Source: an uncultured Lachnospiraceae bacterium (lineage in GTDB: Bacteria > Bacillota_A > Clostridia > Lachnospirales > Lachnospiraceae). From it: DNA of 43,775 nt. The DNA lies in the NCBI GenBank assembly GCA_910585355.1, contig CAJUDN010000017.1, positions 1-43,775 of the forward strand, in the 5' to 3' direction. A program made the translations under genes and the position numbers. Every line of letters begins with the position of its first letter. The first letter of the stretch is position 1. The notes beneath the pieces were generated by a model, which was given only the letters and a program-made list of their open reading frames with translations, was not told the DNA's origin and ran no database searches. Of this stretch, positions 32,610 through 41,151 are shown in pieces.

Positions 32610-33557
32610 ATGGAATACAGCCGTTTTAAAGAAAATACGGAACGGGTGGTGGAAAGCTGTTCCAGGGTCATTGTGGGGAAAGAGGAGTCCATACGCCTGA
32701 TTCTCATAAGCTTTTTATGCTCCGGACATGTGCTTCTGGAGGACGTGCCAGGCACAGGAAAGACCATGCTTTTAAAGGCGTTTGCAAAGACTGTGGGAAG
32801 CCGTTTTAAGCGGATACAGTTTACCCCGGATCTTCTGCCGTCAGATTTGACTGGTATTAATTATTATAATCAGAAAACAGGGGAATTTCAGTTCAGAAAA
32901 GGGCCGCTGTTTTCAAATGTGATTCTTGCAGATGAGATTAACCGCGCCACGCCCAGGACCCAGTCAAGCCTTTTGGAGGCCATGGAGGAAAAACAGATTA
33001 CGGTGGATGGCGTTACCTATCCTATGGATGAGCCATTTTTTGTCATGGCAACCCAGAATCCGGTGGAATCTTATGGCACCTTCCCTCTTCCCGAAGCCCA
33101 GCTTGACCGGTTTTTCATGAAAATAAGCCTGGGATATATGAAAAGAGAACAAGAAATGAAGGTAATTTCCAGGCCGTCTTCTGAGGCGATGCTGCTGGAA
33201 CTGACACCGGTTCTTACACCGGAAGAAATTCAGGAAATGAAGGCGGAGCTTACGAAAGTTCTGGTTCATGAGGACGTTTTGGGGTATATGATGGATATTG
33301 TGGAAAAGACGAGAACCGAGAGCCGGTTCATGACCGGGGTTTCCACCCGCGGGGCCATCGCCCTCTACAAGGCTTCGCAGGCCATGGCGGCATCCATGGG
33401 GCGGGAATTTGTGATCCCTGAGGATGTGAAGCATGTGGCGCCCTGCGTTCTGAGCCACAGGATTATTTCCAAAGGTTCGGAAAGCTTTGCGGATGCCAGA
33501 AGTTATCTGAAAAAGCTTGTGGACACCATCCCGGTTCCACTGGAGACATTACGATGA
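32610..33557 (+). CDS. MoxR-family AAA+ ATPase
   Basis: AAA+ chaperone-like ATPase, 315 residues. Walker A is PGTGKT with Lys51, Walker B is LADEINR (Asp108, Glu109), and the sensor-1 region is ATQNPVE. MoxR ATPases typically act with a DUF58 protein and a transglutaminase or DUF4129 membrane protein to mature or assemble surface proteins. Exactly these two partner classes follow. The ATG is preceded by GGAGGAG. Function in this group is not well defined; the ATPase call is secure. Confidence 0.94.
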   Translation: MEYSRFKENTERVVESCSRVIVGKEESIRLILISFLCSGHVLLEDVPGTGKTMLLKAFAKTVGSRFKRIQFTPDLLPSDLTGINYYNQKTGEFQFRKGPLFSNVILADEINRATPRTQSSLLEAMEEKQITVDGVTYPMDEPFFVMATQNPVESYGTFPLPEAQLDRFFMKISLGYMKREQEMKVISRPSSEAMLLELTPVLTPEEIQEMKAELTKVLVHEDVLGYMMDIVEKTRTESRFMTGVSTRGAIALYKASQAMAASMGREFVIPEDVKHVAPCVLSHRIISKGSESFADARSYLKKLVDTIPVPLETLR

Positions 33558-34621
33558 TTTTGTTTATAATCGCGCTGGGGATTATTTTATTTGCGGTTGA
33601 GAATTATTCCATGTCACATACTCTGGACCAGGTGGAGCTTACCACTTCGCTGGATAAGGTGCTGGTGGAACCGGAGGAGGAATTTTTTTGGGCCATGACT
33701 GTCAAGAATGGAAAAAGGTTCCTGGTGCCGTATCTGAAGATTCGGGAGCAGGTGCCGGAGGGACTCACGTATTCAGATACGGGAGAGCCAGTGGAAGAGA
33801 GCGGAGGAATGGGGCTTTCTTCGATCTTATATCTGGCGGGGAGACAAAAGACAGAGCTTGTGAGAAAGGTGCTGCTTAAGGAACGCGGCCGGTATTTTTT
33901 CCGCGGCTCCCTGGTGGAGGCCGGAGATTTCTTAGGGATACGGATTCTTCTGGAATCCTATCCGGAACTTACGGAGATGGTAGTGAAACCAAGGCCTTAT
34001 CCCGGGAATGAACTTTCCTTGCTTCTTGGCGGCTATCTGGGAGAATTTTCTGTGGAGAAAAGCCTGTTTGAGGATCCCATTCTTACGTTGGGATTTCGGG
34101 AATACACAGGCCGGGAACCATTTTCCTCTATAAGCTGGACGCAGAGCGCCAGGCTTGGAACCTTGTTGGTAAAGCAGCAGGAATGTATGTCGGATATGAC
34201 CTGTACCGTGCTTTTAAATACAGAATGCCGGATGGTAAAGACGTCTGGACCCTCCCTGGAAAAATGTTTTTCCATGGTGCGGAGCGTATGCGAGGAACTG
34301 GAACGGAAACGGATTCCATATGATTTCTGCACCAATGGGATTATTGCGGGAGCCATGGGAAACTGGAGAACAGTGGAGGAAGGCCTGGGGGCCGGGCATT
34401 TAAGTACGATCCTGGAGGGATTGGGAAGAATGACTTATGACTGCCGGGAAGAGACCGTTACTTTTTACAGCCGGATTCTTAAGGGGAGCCGGGCCGGGCG
34501 GAGTTTTCTTTTGGTGGCTCCGGAGCAGACAGAGGAGACAGAGCGGTTTCTATTGGCACTGGAGGAGCGGTCCGGACGGAAGGCGCTCTTCTTATGTGCA
34601 AAAGAGATGGAGGAAGCGTAG
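33554..34621 (+). CDS. DUF58 domain protein
   Basis: 355 residues with an N-terminal membrane anchor (about 1-18, ILFIIALGIILFAVEN), then a beta-rich segment resembling an extracellular fold. The DUF58 core (about 160-260) has GREPFSSISWTQSARLG, the family's conserved VWA-like block. It starts within the last four bases of moxR (ATGA), showing tight coupling. DUF58 proteins are encoded next to MoxR ATPases; the biochemical role is unknown. Confidence 0.9.
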   Translation: MILFIIALGIILFAVENYSMSHTLDQVELTTSLDKVLVEPEEEFFWAMTVKNGKRFLVPYLKIREQVPEGLTYSDTGEPVEESGGMGLSSILYLAGRQKTELVRKVLLKERGRYFFRGSLVEAGDFLGIRILLESYPELTEMVVKPRPYPGNELSLLLGGYLGEFSVEKSLFEDPILTLGFREYTGREPFSSISWTQSARLGTLLVKQQECMSDMTCTVLLNTECRMVKTSGPSLEKCFSMVRSVCEELERKRIPYDFCTNGIIAGAMGNWRTVEEGLGAGHLSTILEGLGRMTYDCREETVTFYSRILKGSRAGRSFLLVAPEQTEETERFLLALEERSGRKALFLCAKEMEEA

Positions 34622-34622
34622 A

Positions 34623-35708
34623 ATGGATATGCTGGTCTTAAAGGTTTTAACGGATGGAAGCCTGTATCTGGCTGTTTTCATGCCTTTTTTCATATCTGCG
34701 CCTGCCTGGGGAAGGGTGGGACTTTTAGCCATTTTTGCGTCCTGGGCAGTTTGGCTGTTTTTTAACTGGGAGAAAAAAGGACTGGAAGGAACTATACCGA
34801 AGGCCGTATTTCTGGAGTGGAAGCTTTTGGCGGCAGCCATGTTATTTGAAGTGACATTCTTGGGAGTGACTGCCTGGAGACGGCAGTGCGCTCCTTTTGC
34901 GCTCTGCTTTTTTGCCGGCAGCATTCTCCTTTTGCGGGGAAGCAGACTGCAGGGAAGCGGTCAGAAACGGGAGGCGTTCTGGGGCGCCAATGGATGGGAG
35001 CTTTTTGGCATGCTTTTGGCGGCGGCGGTTTTGTCCTGGAAGCCGGTGATACGGTGTTTTTTGGGGGGTCTGGGTACGCTGTATCGGACTTTCCTTCTTC
35101 CAGTGATTGAGGCTTTTCTTACGGTTTTCATAAAGATTCTCATGTGGATTGCAAAATATCTGGCTTTATTGTTTCCCGGAGGGTTGGAGAAAATAAAAAT
35201 GGATGGAGAGATTTCCCTTGACGGCGGGATGCCCCCGGACCTGGGAGCGGCAGAAACAGGACAGGTTCCCCTTGTCGTAAAGGTTCTGGGCATAGGCATC
35301 CTGGCATTTGCCGCATTCTTGTTTTTCCGATTTCTGTTCCGGAAACTGTCGGAGTCCGGAGGAAAGAAAAAAATGTATGCGAGAGGAGAAGTGAAACGGA
35401 GTTACCTGAGGGCAGAGGACAAACGTGTGTCCGGAAAGGGGTTTTGGGGCGGAGAGAGAAATGTACGATACTATTACCGAAAATACCTGAAGCTTTGTAT
35501 CCAGGGTGGTCTGGACATGGAAAGCCATGGCGTCACCAGTGAACAGGTCCATGAGCGGGCGGCAAATTTATGGGGAATGGAAGAGGAACTTGCGAAGCTC
35601 AGGACCATATATTTAAAGATCCGCTACGGAAAACGGAAGGAAAGCGGAAGCGAAAGAGCGAAAGCCAGGGAGATATACAAAAAAGTAAAGGAACGGGCGG
35701 AAAAATAA
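34623..35708 (+). CDS. Membrane protein with C-terminal DUF4129-like domain
   Basis: 361 residues. Several membrane segments occupy the N-terminal 130 residues; another pair lies near 140-180, and one at about 218-240. The C-terminal 80 residues (RNVRYYYRKYLKL ... KIRYGKRKES) resemble DUF4129, the domain usually attached to transglutaminase-like proteins in moxR operons. The transglutaminase domain itself is missing, so this is a reduced version. I chose the ATG at 34623, one base after the DUF58 stop; an in-frame ATG at 34437 lies inside the DUF58 gene. A short gap of 59 bases separates it from the convergent BCCT gene and holds a 10-bp hairpin (35713-35758) without a T-run. Confidence 0.75.
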   Translation: MDMLVLKVLTDGSLYLAVFMPFFISAPAWGRVGLLAIFASWAVWLFFNWEKKGLEGTIPKAVFLEWKLLAAAMLFEVTFLGVTAWRRQCAPFALCFFAGSILLLRGSRLQGSGQKREAFWGANGWELFGMLLAAAVLSWKPVIRCFLGGLGTLYRTFLLPVIEAFLTVFIKILMWIAKYLALLFPGGLEKIKMDGEISLDGGMPPDLGAAETGQVPLVVKVLGIGILAFAAFLFFRFLFRKLSESGGKKKMYARGEVKRSYLRAEDKRVSGKGFWGGERNVRYYYRKYLKLCIQGGLDMESHGVTSEQVHERAANLWGMEEELAKLRTIYLKIRYGKRKESGSERAKAREIYKKVKERAEK

Positions 35709-35767
35709 ATGAGACCGTTTCCTGTGCCAAAGGGACTTGCGCGGCATGGGAAGCGGTCCTATATACG

Positions 35768-37291
35768 TTACCGGGGGGATTTTTCTTTCAGGTACTGGCC
35801 GGCGTCTTTCAGGAAACTGGCAATAATCAAAAGGATCACCAGGGCCACCGGAAAGGCGGCAATGATGGATACCGACTGCAGATTGGCCATGGAGCTCTCA
35901 GAGAACACCAGGGCGATGGGGAATAAAATTAACATGATGGCCCAGAAAACCTTAACTGCTGTGTGGGGTTCCTCGTCTCCTGCCATCTGCCTGTAGGTAT
36001 AGGAGGCGGCAACCAGGGAGATGGAGTCAAAGCTGGTGGCATAAAAGGCGATCATGGCGGCGATCAGAAGAATCAGAACCATAGGAGCCAGAGGCAGAGT
36101 GTCCACGATGGCGATGATGGTGGAATAGAGGTCCTGGGTAACCCCGTAAAGGCCCATGACATCCAGCTTTTTGCCCGCCTGAAGTCCCAGACTGTAATTC
36201 CCCAGGATCAGAAAGCTTAAAAAGGTGCCGCCCAGACTATAAATGTAGCCGCCTAAAATCGTTTGACGGATGGTGCGTCCCCTGGAAATGCTGCCGATGA
36301 AAAATGGCGACGCCACGCACCATACAATCCAGTAAGACCAGTAAAAGATCGTCCAGTTCTGGGGGAAGGAGGTGATTCTTAAGGGATCGGTAAAGGTGGC
36401 AAGGTTTATGAAATTCTGCGCCAGATTTCCGATTGCGGCAAATCCTGTCTCCAAAATGTACCGGGTTTCACCGCCGAACAGAAGCACATAAGCCAGCAGA
36501 CCAAAAAATAAATACATGCAGGAGGCGGAAAGCCGGGAAATTCCCTTCATTCCATGAACCAGGGCATAGGTGTAGACGATACATATCACAATCAAAATGG
36601 AAATAGTAATCCACTTTGATTCCGGAACTCCGGTGAGACGTGAAAGTACCTGAGCCATGAGCGGCGTGGCCAGAGAAAAAGTGGTGGCTGTCCCGGCTAA
36701 AAGAGCGAACAGAGCCAGAAGATCTATGGCTTTGCCCCAGATTCCATCCACTTTATTGCCAAGTATGGGGCGGCAGGCTTCGGAATATTTTTGTTTATGG
36801 CAGCCGCGGACGTGGAGCATGAAACCGAAAGCTACGGCCAGTACCAGATAAAAGCTCCAGGGAATAGGCCCCCAGTGGAAAATCGGGTAGGTGCTGGACC
36901 AGATCTGCATGGCTCCCATCTCAGCGATGTGGGGGTCGTTGGCATAGAGGATCCATTCGCAGAAGGAGTAGAAGAGGATGTCGGCCGCGAGCCCGGCAGT
37001 GAACATCATGCTGCTCCATGCAAAATCTGAATATCTGGGCTTCTCATTTTCTTTGCCAAGCCGGATGGAGCCATATCTGGAAAAGGCCAGATAGAGGGAT
37101 AAAAGAAAGATACCGAGGCCGATCACTAAATAGTACAGGCCAAAGGTGTCCCCCAGCAGAGAACGAAGCTGGTCCAGAATCTGTTTGGAGCCGTCCGGTG
37201 CTGCAATAAAGCTGATACATAAAAACAGGATCAGGCAGAAGGGAATGAAAACAGTACTCCAGTCAATTTTATTTCGCAATTTCATATTCAC
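35768..37291 (-). CDS. BCCT family betaine/carnitine/choline-type transporter
   Basis: Secondary transporter of 507 residues with about 12 membrane helices. The family Trp-rich signature NWTIFYWSYWIVW is present, followed by PFFIGSISRGRTIRQ. BCCT members take up glycine betaine, carnitine or choline with sodium or protons. There is no obvious long C-terminal osmosensing tail, so it may be a substrate-specific importer. Substrate is not readable from sequence. A choline-type substrate would be interesting because of the LicD cassette in the same window, but the two are 30 kb apart. A promoter and a palindromic operator candidate precede it. Confidence 0.9.
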   Translation of the reverse strand: MNMKLRNKIDWSTVFIPFCLILFLCISFIAAPDGSKQILDQLRSLLGDTFGLYYLVIGLGIFLLSLYLAFSRYGSIRLGKENEKPRYSDFAWSSMMFTAGLAADILFYSFCEWILYANDPHIAEMGAMQIWSSTYPIFHWGPIPWSFYLVLAVAFGFMLHVRGCHKQKYSEACRPILGNKVDGIWGKAIDLLALFALLAGTATTFSLATPLMAQVLSRLTGVPESKWITISILIVICIVYTYALVHGMKGISRLSASCMYLFFGLLAYVLLFGGETRYILETGFAAIGNLAQNFINLATFTDPLRITSFPQNWTIFYWSYWIVWCVASPFFIGSISRGRTIRQTILGGYIYSLGGTFLSFLILGNYSLGLQAGKKLDVMGLYGVTQDLYSTIIAIVDTLPLAPMVLILLIAAMIAFYATSFDSISLVAASYTYRQMAGDEEPHTAVKVFWAIMLILFPIALVFSESSMANLQSVSIIAAFPVALVILLIIASFLKDAGQYLKEKSPR

Positions 37292-37299
37292 ACCTCGAT

Positions 37300-37333
37300 G
37301 TTCAATTTTTGAAATATTAATTAGTTATTGAAC
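37300..37333 (-). promoter_or_regulatory. Inverted-repeat operator candidate at the BCCT promoter
   Basis: gttcaat (37300-37306) and attgaac (37327-37333) are perfect 7-bp arms around a 20-base spacer. On the minus strand the block begins immediately after the -10 (TATAAT, 37334-37339), so a bound dimer would cover the transcription start. Confidence 0.5.
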
Positions 37334-37362
37334 ATTATAGCATCGACGAGGGGAAAATGCAA
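37334..37362 (-). promoter_or_regulatory. Promoter of the BCCT gene
   Basis: Minus strand: TTGCAT (37357-37362), 17 bases, perfect TATAAT (37334-37339), 42 bases upstream of the ATG at 37291. The -35 matches only three of six. Confidence 0.5.
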
Positions 37363-37385
37363 GAAAAAAATGGCCGCGTGCTCCC

Positions 37386-37411
37386 TGTCCGCAGTACGCG
37401 GGCAAGAAGAT
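37386..37411. repeat. Degenerate copy of the GTCCG hairpin motif
   Basis: tgtccgc / gcgggca (one wobble, 37386-37404) followed by agaagat (37405-37411). The same layout, GTCCG hairpin then AAGAAGAT, occurs in the 145-bp tandem repeats near 4484-4514, suggesting a dispersed family. Confidence 0.45.
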
Positions 37412-37476
37412 GCAAGGCGGAATGGTTACTAACTGGTTACTGTTCGGGAGGAAGATAAGCCGAAAAGCGGAAAAGG

Positions 37477-37505
37477 TTGAAGGCCCGGAAAACAGGTGTT
37501 ATAAT
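37477..37505 (+). promoter_or_regulatory. Promoter of the DUF5722 gene
   Basis: TTGAAG (37477-37482), 17 bases, TATAAT (37500-37505), 43 bases upstream of the ATG with AAAGGAG as the ribosome binding site. Confidence 0.8.
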
Positions 37506-37547
37506 GAGCATAGGATTCCAAAAACTTTACAGTAAAAAGGAGAGCGT

Positions 37548-38663
37548 ATGAAAATGACGATGAAAAAAATCGCAGGCCTCACACTTTCGGCGATCCTTGC
37601 CGCTTCCATGAGTATTACATCTCTGGCCTTTTACCAGCAGCCGGCCAGTAAAAAGGGGCTTCTGATTTCACAGCAGGAACTGTTCGATGATATTCTGGAA
37701 CTTGGAGTGGACCAGGTAATCTGCAACCAGGCATCCGACCAGAATACGGACGCGTATCTTCCGCTGGCAAAGAACTGTAAGAACAGCCAGATTACTCTGA
37801 CTATGATTCTTTTAAACAGGAGCGGTGCAAAAGATCCAAACCTGCTTCCGGTTTCCAGTCCCGTAGACGGCGTGGGAAATTATGCGTTTAATTCCATGAC
37901 TCCGGAGGGCGAGCAGGCAGTGCGGAACTATGCCAGGACGCTGGCCGGCGTTTATGGGAATTATGTTTCCAACTGGGTGATTGGAAACGAGGTCAATGAT
38001 GCGGCTCTCTGGGATTACAATGGGGTTTCCGATATGGATGAGCATGCTGCGGGCTATGCAAAGACCTTCCGGATTTTCTATGAGGAAATCAAGACAGTAA
38101 ATCCTGAGGCCAGAGTGTTTATTCCCTTCGATATGCGATGGAAGGCCACCAACGATCCTTTAAGATATCCGGTTCAGGACTACCTTCCGAAGCTCAACGC
38201 CCTGCTTAAGGACACGGAATACGGGATTGCATGGCACCCTTATCCGGTTCATTTCTTTACGAAACCGGAATTTCTGGATGACGACGGAATCTCTTTCGAT
38301 ATCAATACCACGCCGAATATTAATATGAAGAATCTGGATCTTCTGACCGATTATATGCAGAATGCGGACATGCTGGCGCCCGATGGAAGCGTCCGTCATT
38401 TAATCCTTTCCGAACAGGGTTTTACTTCCGCCTGTGAGAACGGGGAGGAGCGCCAGGCAGAGGCGATCAAGGCCGCCTATGAGATCGCAAAGAAGAATCC
38501 CTATGTGGACGGATTTTATCTGGTTCGCCAGGTGGACGCCAGAGGACAGGAGGCTGCCGGCGGCGCTTTTGGGCTTTGGACAAGAGATCCCGATGCATCC
38601 CGGGATGAGACTCCACTGGCAAAAAAGAAAGCATGGTATACGTATCAGACATTGGAAGAGTAA
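37548..38663 (+). CDS. Secreted GH-A-like DUF5722 protein
   Basis: Exported protein of 371 residues with a signal peptide (about 1-27, KKIAGLTLSAILAASMSI). The rest resembles a (beta/alpha)8 barrel of glycoside hydrolase clan A: an acid/base-like Glu148 in WVIGNEVND and a second Glu289 in LILSEQGF, the expected positions of the two catalytic acids, with WHPYPVHFF between them. It therefore may be a glycosidase acting outside the cell; the substrate is unknown. The family is annotated only as DUF5722. It has its own promoter and a YitT gene 34 bases downstream. Confidence 0.85.
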   Translation: MKMTMKKIAGLTLSAILAASMSITSLAFYQQPASKKGLLISQQELFDDILELGVDQVICNQASDQNTDAYLPLAKNCKNSQITLTMILLNRSGAKDPNLLPVSSPVDGVGNYAFNSMTPEGEQAVRNYARTLAGVYGNYVSNWVIGNEVNDAALWDYNGVSDMDEHAAGYAKTFRIFYEEIKTVNPEARVFIPFDMRWKATNDPLRYPVQDYLPKLNALLKDTEYGIAWHPYPVHFFTKPEFLDDDGISFDINTTPNINMKNLDLLTDYMQNADMLAPDGSVRHLILSEQGFTSACENGEERQAEAIKAAYEIAKKNPYVDGFYLVRQVDARGQEAAGGAFGLWTRDPDASRDETPLAKKKAWYTYQTLEE

Positions 38664-38697
38664 GGCTCCGGGAGCAAGGTTCTAAGAGGAGGCAGGC

Positions 38698-39549
38698 ATG
38701 AGACGGTTGAAAAACAGGCTGATCGAGCTGGGGGTAATTATAGGCGGGAATCTGATTCTTGCATTTGCAACGGCATTCTTTATCTTACCATATAATATTG
38801 TCACGGGCGGTGTGGCCGGTATTGCCGTGGTTTTGGAACCACTGTTTCATATTCCGGCTCAGTGGACAATTAACGGCGTAGTGGTGATTATGTTTATTAT
38901 AGGAATGGTCTGTCTGGGAAAAGAATTCGCCATGAAAACGGTCATAAGCTCCATTGCCTACCCGCTGTTTTTGAATCTGATCATGGCGCTTCCGGTTTCC
39001 ATGCCAACAGACCTGGACCCGATTCTGGCCAGTCTGTACGGAGGAATCTTCACGGGAGCCGGAGTGGGGATTGTGATGCGTATGGGCGCCAGTACAGGCG
39101 GAATGGATATTCCTCCACTGGTGGTTCACAAATACACCAGACTTCCGCTTTCTAAGCTCGTATTTATTACAGATGTGCTGACGGTGGCCCTGGGGCTCAT
39201 TGCCTATGGCGTCAATAATGTTCTGATCGGCATGATTTCCGTGTATGTGGGCAGCCGGGTGATTGATATGGCTCTCACTTTTGGTGCAAAGCGTTCCAAA
39301 TCCCTGGAGATCATCTCCAGCCAGTATGAGAAGCTTCTGCCTTATATCCATGACAATCTGTACCGGGGCTCTACCATCATTGAGGCGGAAGGCGGTTACA
39401 CAAAGGAAAAGAGGCGGATTCTCCTTACGGCTGTTTCTTCCAACCAGTACAATAAGCTGATGCAGTATATCTATTCTGTGGACAGCGAGGCTTTTGTTAT
39501 TGTTCATGATGTTCTGGAAGTCCAGGGATACGGATTCACTTATGAATAA
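38698..39549 (+). CDS. YitT family membrane protein
   Basis: 283 residues with five to six hydrophobic segments in the first 200 (for example LIELGVIIGGNLILAFATAF), including the family GVGIVMRMGASTGGMD segment. The C-terminal 80 residues form a DUF2179 domain (about 205-283, KSLEIISSQYEKLLPYI ... VQGYGF), a ferredoxin-like fold that may bind a small molecule. The transported substrate is unknown. It probably shares a transcript with the DUF5722 gene (34-base gap) and ends at a terminator-like hairpin (39613-39640). Confidence 0.9.
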   Translation: MRRLKNRLIELGVIIGGNLILAFATAFFILPYNIVTGGVAGIAVVLEPLFHIPAQWTINGVVVIMFIIGMVCLGKEFAMKTVISSIAYPLFLNLIMALPVSMPTDLDPILASLYGGIFTGAGVGIVMRMGASTGGMDIPPLVVHKYTRLPLSKLVFITDVLTVALGLIAYGVNNVLIGMISVYVGSRVIDMALTFGAKRSKSLEIISSQYEKLLPYIHDNLYRGSTIIEAEGGYTKEKRRILLTAVSSNQYNKLMQYIYSVDSEAFVIVHDVLEVQGYGFTYE

Positions 39550-39612
39550 AGGGAGTGGCCTGAATATAAATGAGACTTTAGAATCTTCACCGCTGAAACA
39601 AAAAAATGTGGG

Positions 39613-39640
39613 AAAATTAAGCCGGATTCTTAATTTTTGT
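39613..39640 (+). terminator. Intrinsic terminator after yitT
   Basis: aaaattaag / cttaatttt, 9-bp perfect stem with a 7-base loop and a T-rich tail. It sits just upstream of, or overlaps, the -35 region of the next promoter. Confidence 0.65.
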
Positions 39641-39641
39641 A

Positions 39642-39670
39642 TTGTAAGAAGACGGGCCTTCGATTATAAT
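39642..39670 (+). promoter_or_regulatory. Promoter of the 39750 aminotransferase
   Basis: TTGTAA (39642-39647), 17 bases, TATAAT (39665-39670), 80 bases upstream of the ATG; AGGAGGAGA serves as the ribosome binding site. Confidence 0.8.
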
Positions 39671-39749
39671 AAAGGCATAGGGTAACAGCTTCCGGAAGGC
39701 TGGAAGCAAAAAATTTATAGAATGGAAAAGAATTAGGAGGAGATAGGAC

Positions 39750-41030
39750 ATGAAACCATATCGTGAAATGTCGAAGGAAGAGCTTGCTTCATTAAAAGAA
39801 CAGTTAACAGCTGTTTACAAGGAGTATCAGGGCAAGAATTTAAGCCTGAATATGGCGCGTGGTAAGCCGAGTCCTGCACAGCTTGACCTTTCCCTGCCCA
39901 TGTTAGACGTATTAAACAGCAAAAGCGATTTCAATACGGCTGACGGTGATGTGAGAAACTACGGCGTTCTTACAGGCCTTCAGGAAGCTAAGGAACTGAT
40001 GGGCGCAATGATGGACGCGCCCGCAGAGAACGTGATTATGTACGGAAGCGCCAGCCTTACTCTTATGTATGATACGGTGTCCCGTTCCTATACCCATGGC
40101 GTAATGGGAAGCACTCCGTGGTGCAAATTAGACAAGGTGAAATTCCTCTGCCCGGTTCCGGGATATGACAGACACTTCGCAATTACTCAGTTTTTTGGAA
40201 TTGAAATGATTAATATTCCGCTTCATGACGACGGCCCGGATATGGACTTAGTGGAGAAGTATGTAAATAACGACGAGGCTGTAAAGGGTATCTGGTGTGT
40301 ACCGCTTTACTCCAATCCCTCCGGTCAGTGCTATTCAGATGAGGTGGTAAAGCGTTTCGCAAACTTAAAGCCGGCGGCGAAAGACTTCCGCATTTTCTGG
40401 GATAACGCATATTGTGTACATCATCTGTATCCGGATCATCCGGAGCATGTTCTGGAAATCCTTTCCGAGTGTGAAAAGGCTGGAAATCCAGATATGGTTT
40501 ACAAATTTGGTTCCACTGCGAAGGTTACCTTCCCGGGTGCCGGTATCTCCGCAATTGCCACTTCCAAGGCAAACATTGAGGATATCAAGAAGCAGATGAA
40601 CAACCAGTTAATCAGCCATGATAAGATCAACCAGCTCCGTCACGTTCGTTTCTTCAAGAATCTGGATGGAATCAAGGCCCATATGGCAAAGCACGCGGAG
40701 CTTCTTCGTCCGAGATTTGAGGCGGTTGACGAAATTCTTAACAGAGAGCTGGCAGGCCTTGAAATCGGAACCTGGACAAAGCCCAACGGCGGATATTTTG
40801 TATCCTTTGATTCTCTTGACGGATGTGCAAAGGCAATCGTTGCCAAGTGCAAAGAGGCCGGTGTTGTTATGACGGGCGCAGGCGCTACATACCCCTATGG
40901 CAAGGACCCGAAAGACAGCAATATCCGTATTGCTCCGTCCTTCCCGACTCTGGAGGATTTAAAGATGGCTGCTGAAATCTTCTGCGTATGTGTGAAGCTG
41001 GTAAGCATTGACAAGCTTTTAGAGGCATAA
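39750..41030 (+). CDS. Class I aminotransferase, aspartate-aminotransferase-like (subgroup Ic type)
   Basis: PLP-dependent enzyme of 426 residues. It has the N-terminal NMARGKPSPAQLDLS block, the VPLYSNPSGQ segment, a WDNAY motif and the Schiff-base lysine Lys258 in FGSTAKVTFPGAG. These are the marks of the aspartate-aminotransferase-like group found in Actinobacteria and Firmicutes (PF12897 type), distinct from the usual AspC. It probably moves amino groups between aspartate or related acids and 2-oxoglutarate. Biased codon use and a strong promoter suggest high expression. It stands alone, between a terminator upstream and one downstream (41051-41087). Confidence 0.92.
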   Translation: MKPYREMSKEELASLKEQLTAVYKEYQGKNLSLNMARGKPSPAQLDLSLPMLDVLNSKSDFNTADGDVRNYGVLTGLQEAKELMGAMMDAPAENVIMYGSASLTLMYDTVSRSYTHGVMGSTPWCKLDKVKFLCPVPGYDRHFAITQFFGIEMINIPLHDDGPDMDLVEKYVNNDEAVKGIWCVPLYSNPSGQCYSDEVVKRFANLKPAAKDFRIFWDNAYCVHHLYPDHPEHVLEILSECEKAGNPDMVYKFGSTAKVTFPGAGISAIATSKANIEDIKKQMNNQLISHDKINQLRHVRFFKNLDGIKAHMAKHAELLRPRFEAVDEILNRELAGLEIGTWTKPNGGYFVSFDSLDGCAKAIVAKCKEAGVVMTGAGATYPYGKDPKDSNIRIAPSFPTLEDLKMAAEIFCVCVKLVSIDKLLEA

Positions 41031-41050
41031 TTCATATTTGTAAAAAAATT

Positions 41051-41087
41051 AAGGGACTGAGGCCGTTTTTCGGCCTGCGGTCCCTTT
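41051..41087 (+). terminator. Intrinsic terminator after the aminotransferase
   Basis: aagggac-tga-ggccg / cggcc-tgcg-gtccctt, loop ttttt, with mismatches between the two stem blocks; the tail is T-rich (tactttttg) and A-rich sequence precedes it. Confidence 0.85.
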
Positions 41088-41151
41088 ACTTTTTGTCCCG
41101 GCTATACTAAAATGGAAGAAATTGTCCGAAAGTATACAGGAGGATGAATAA

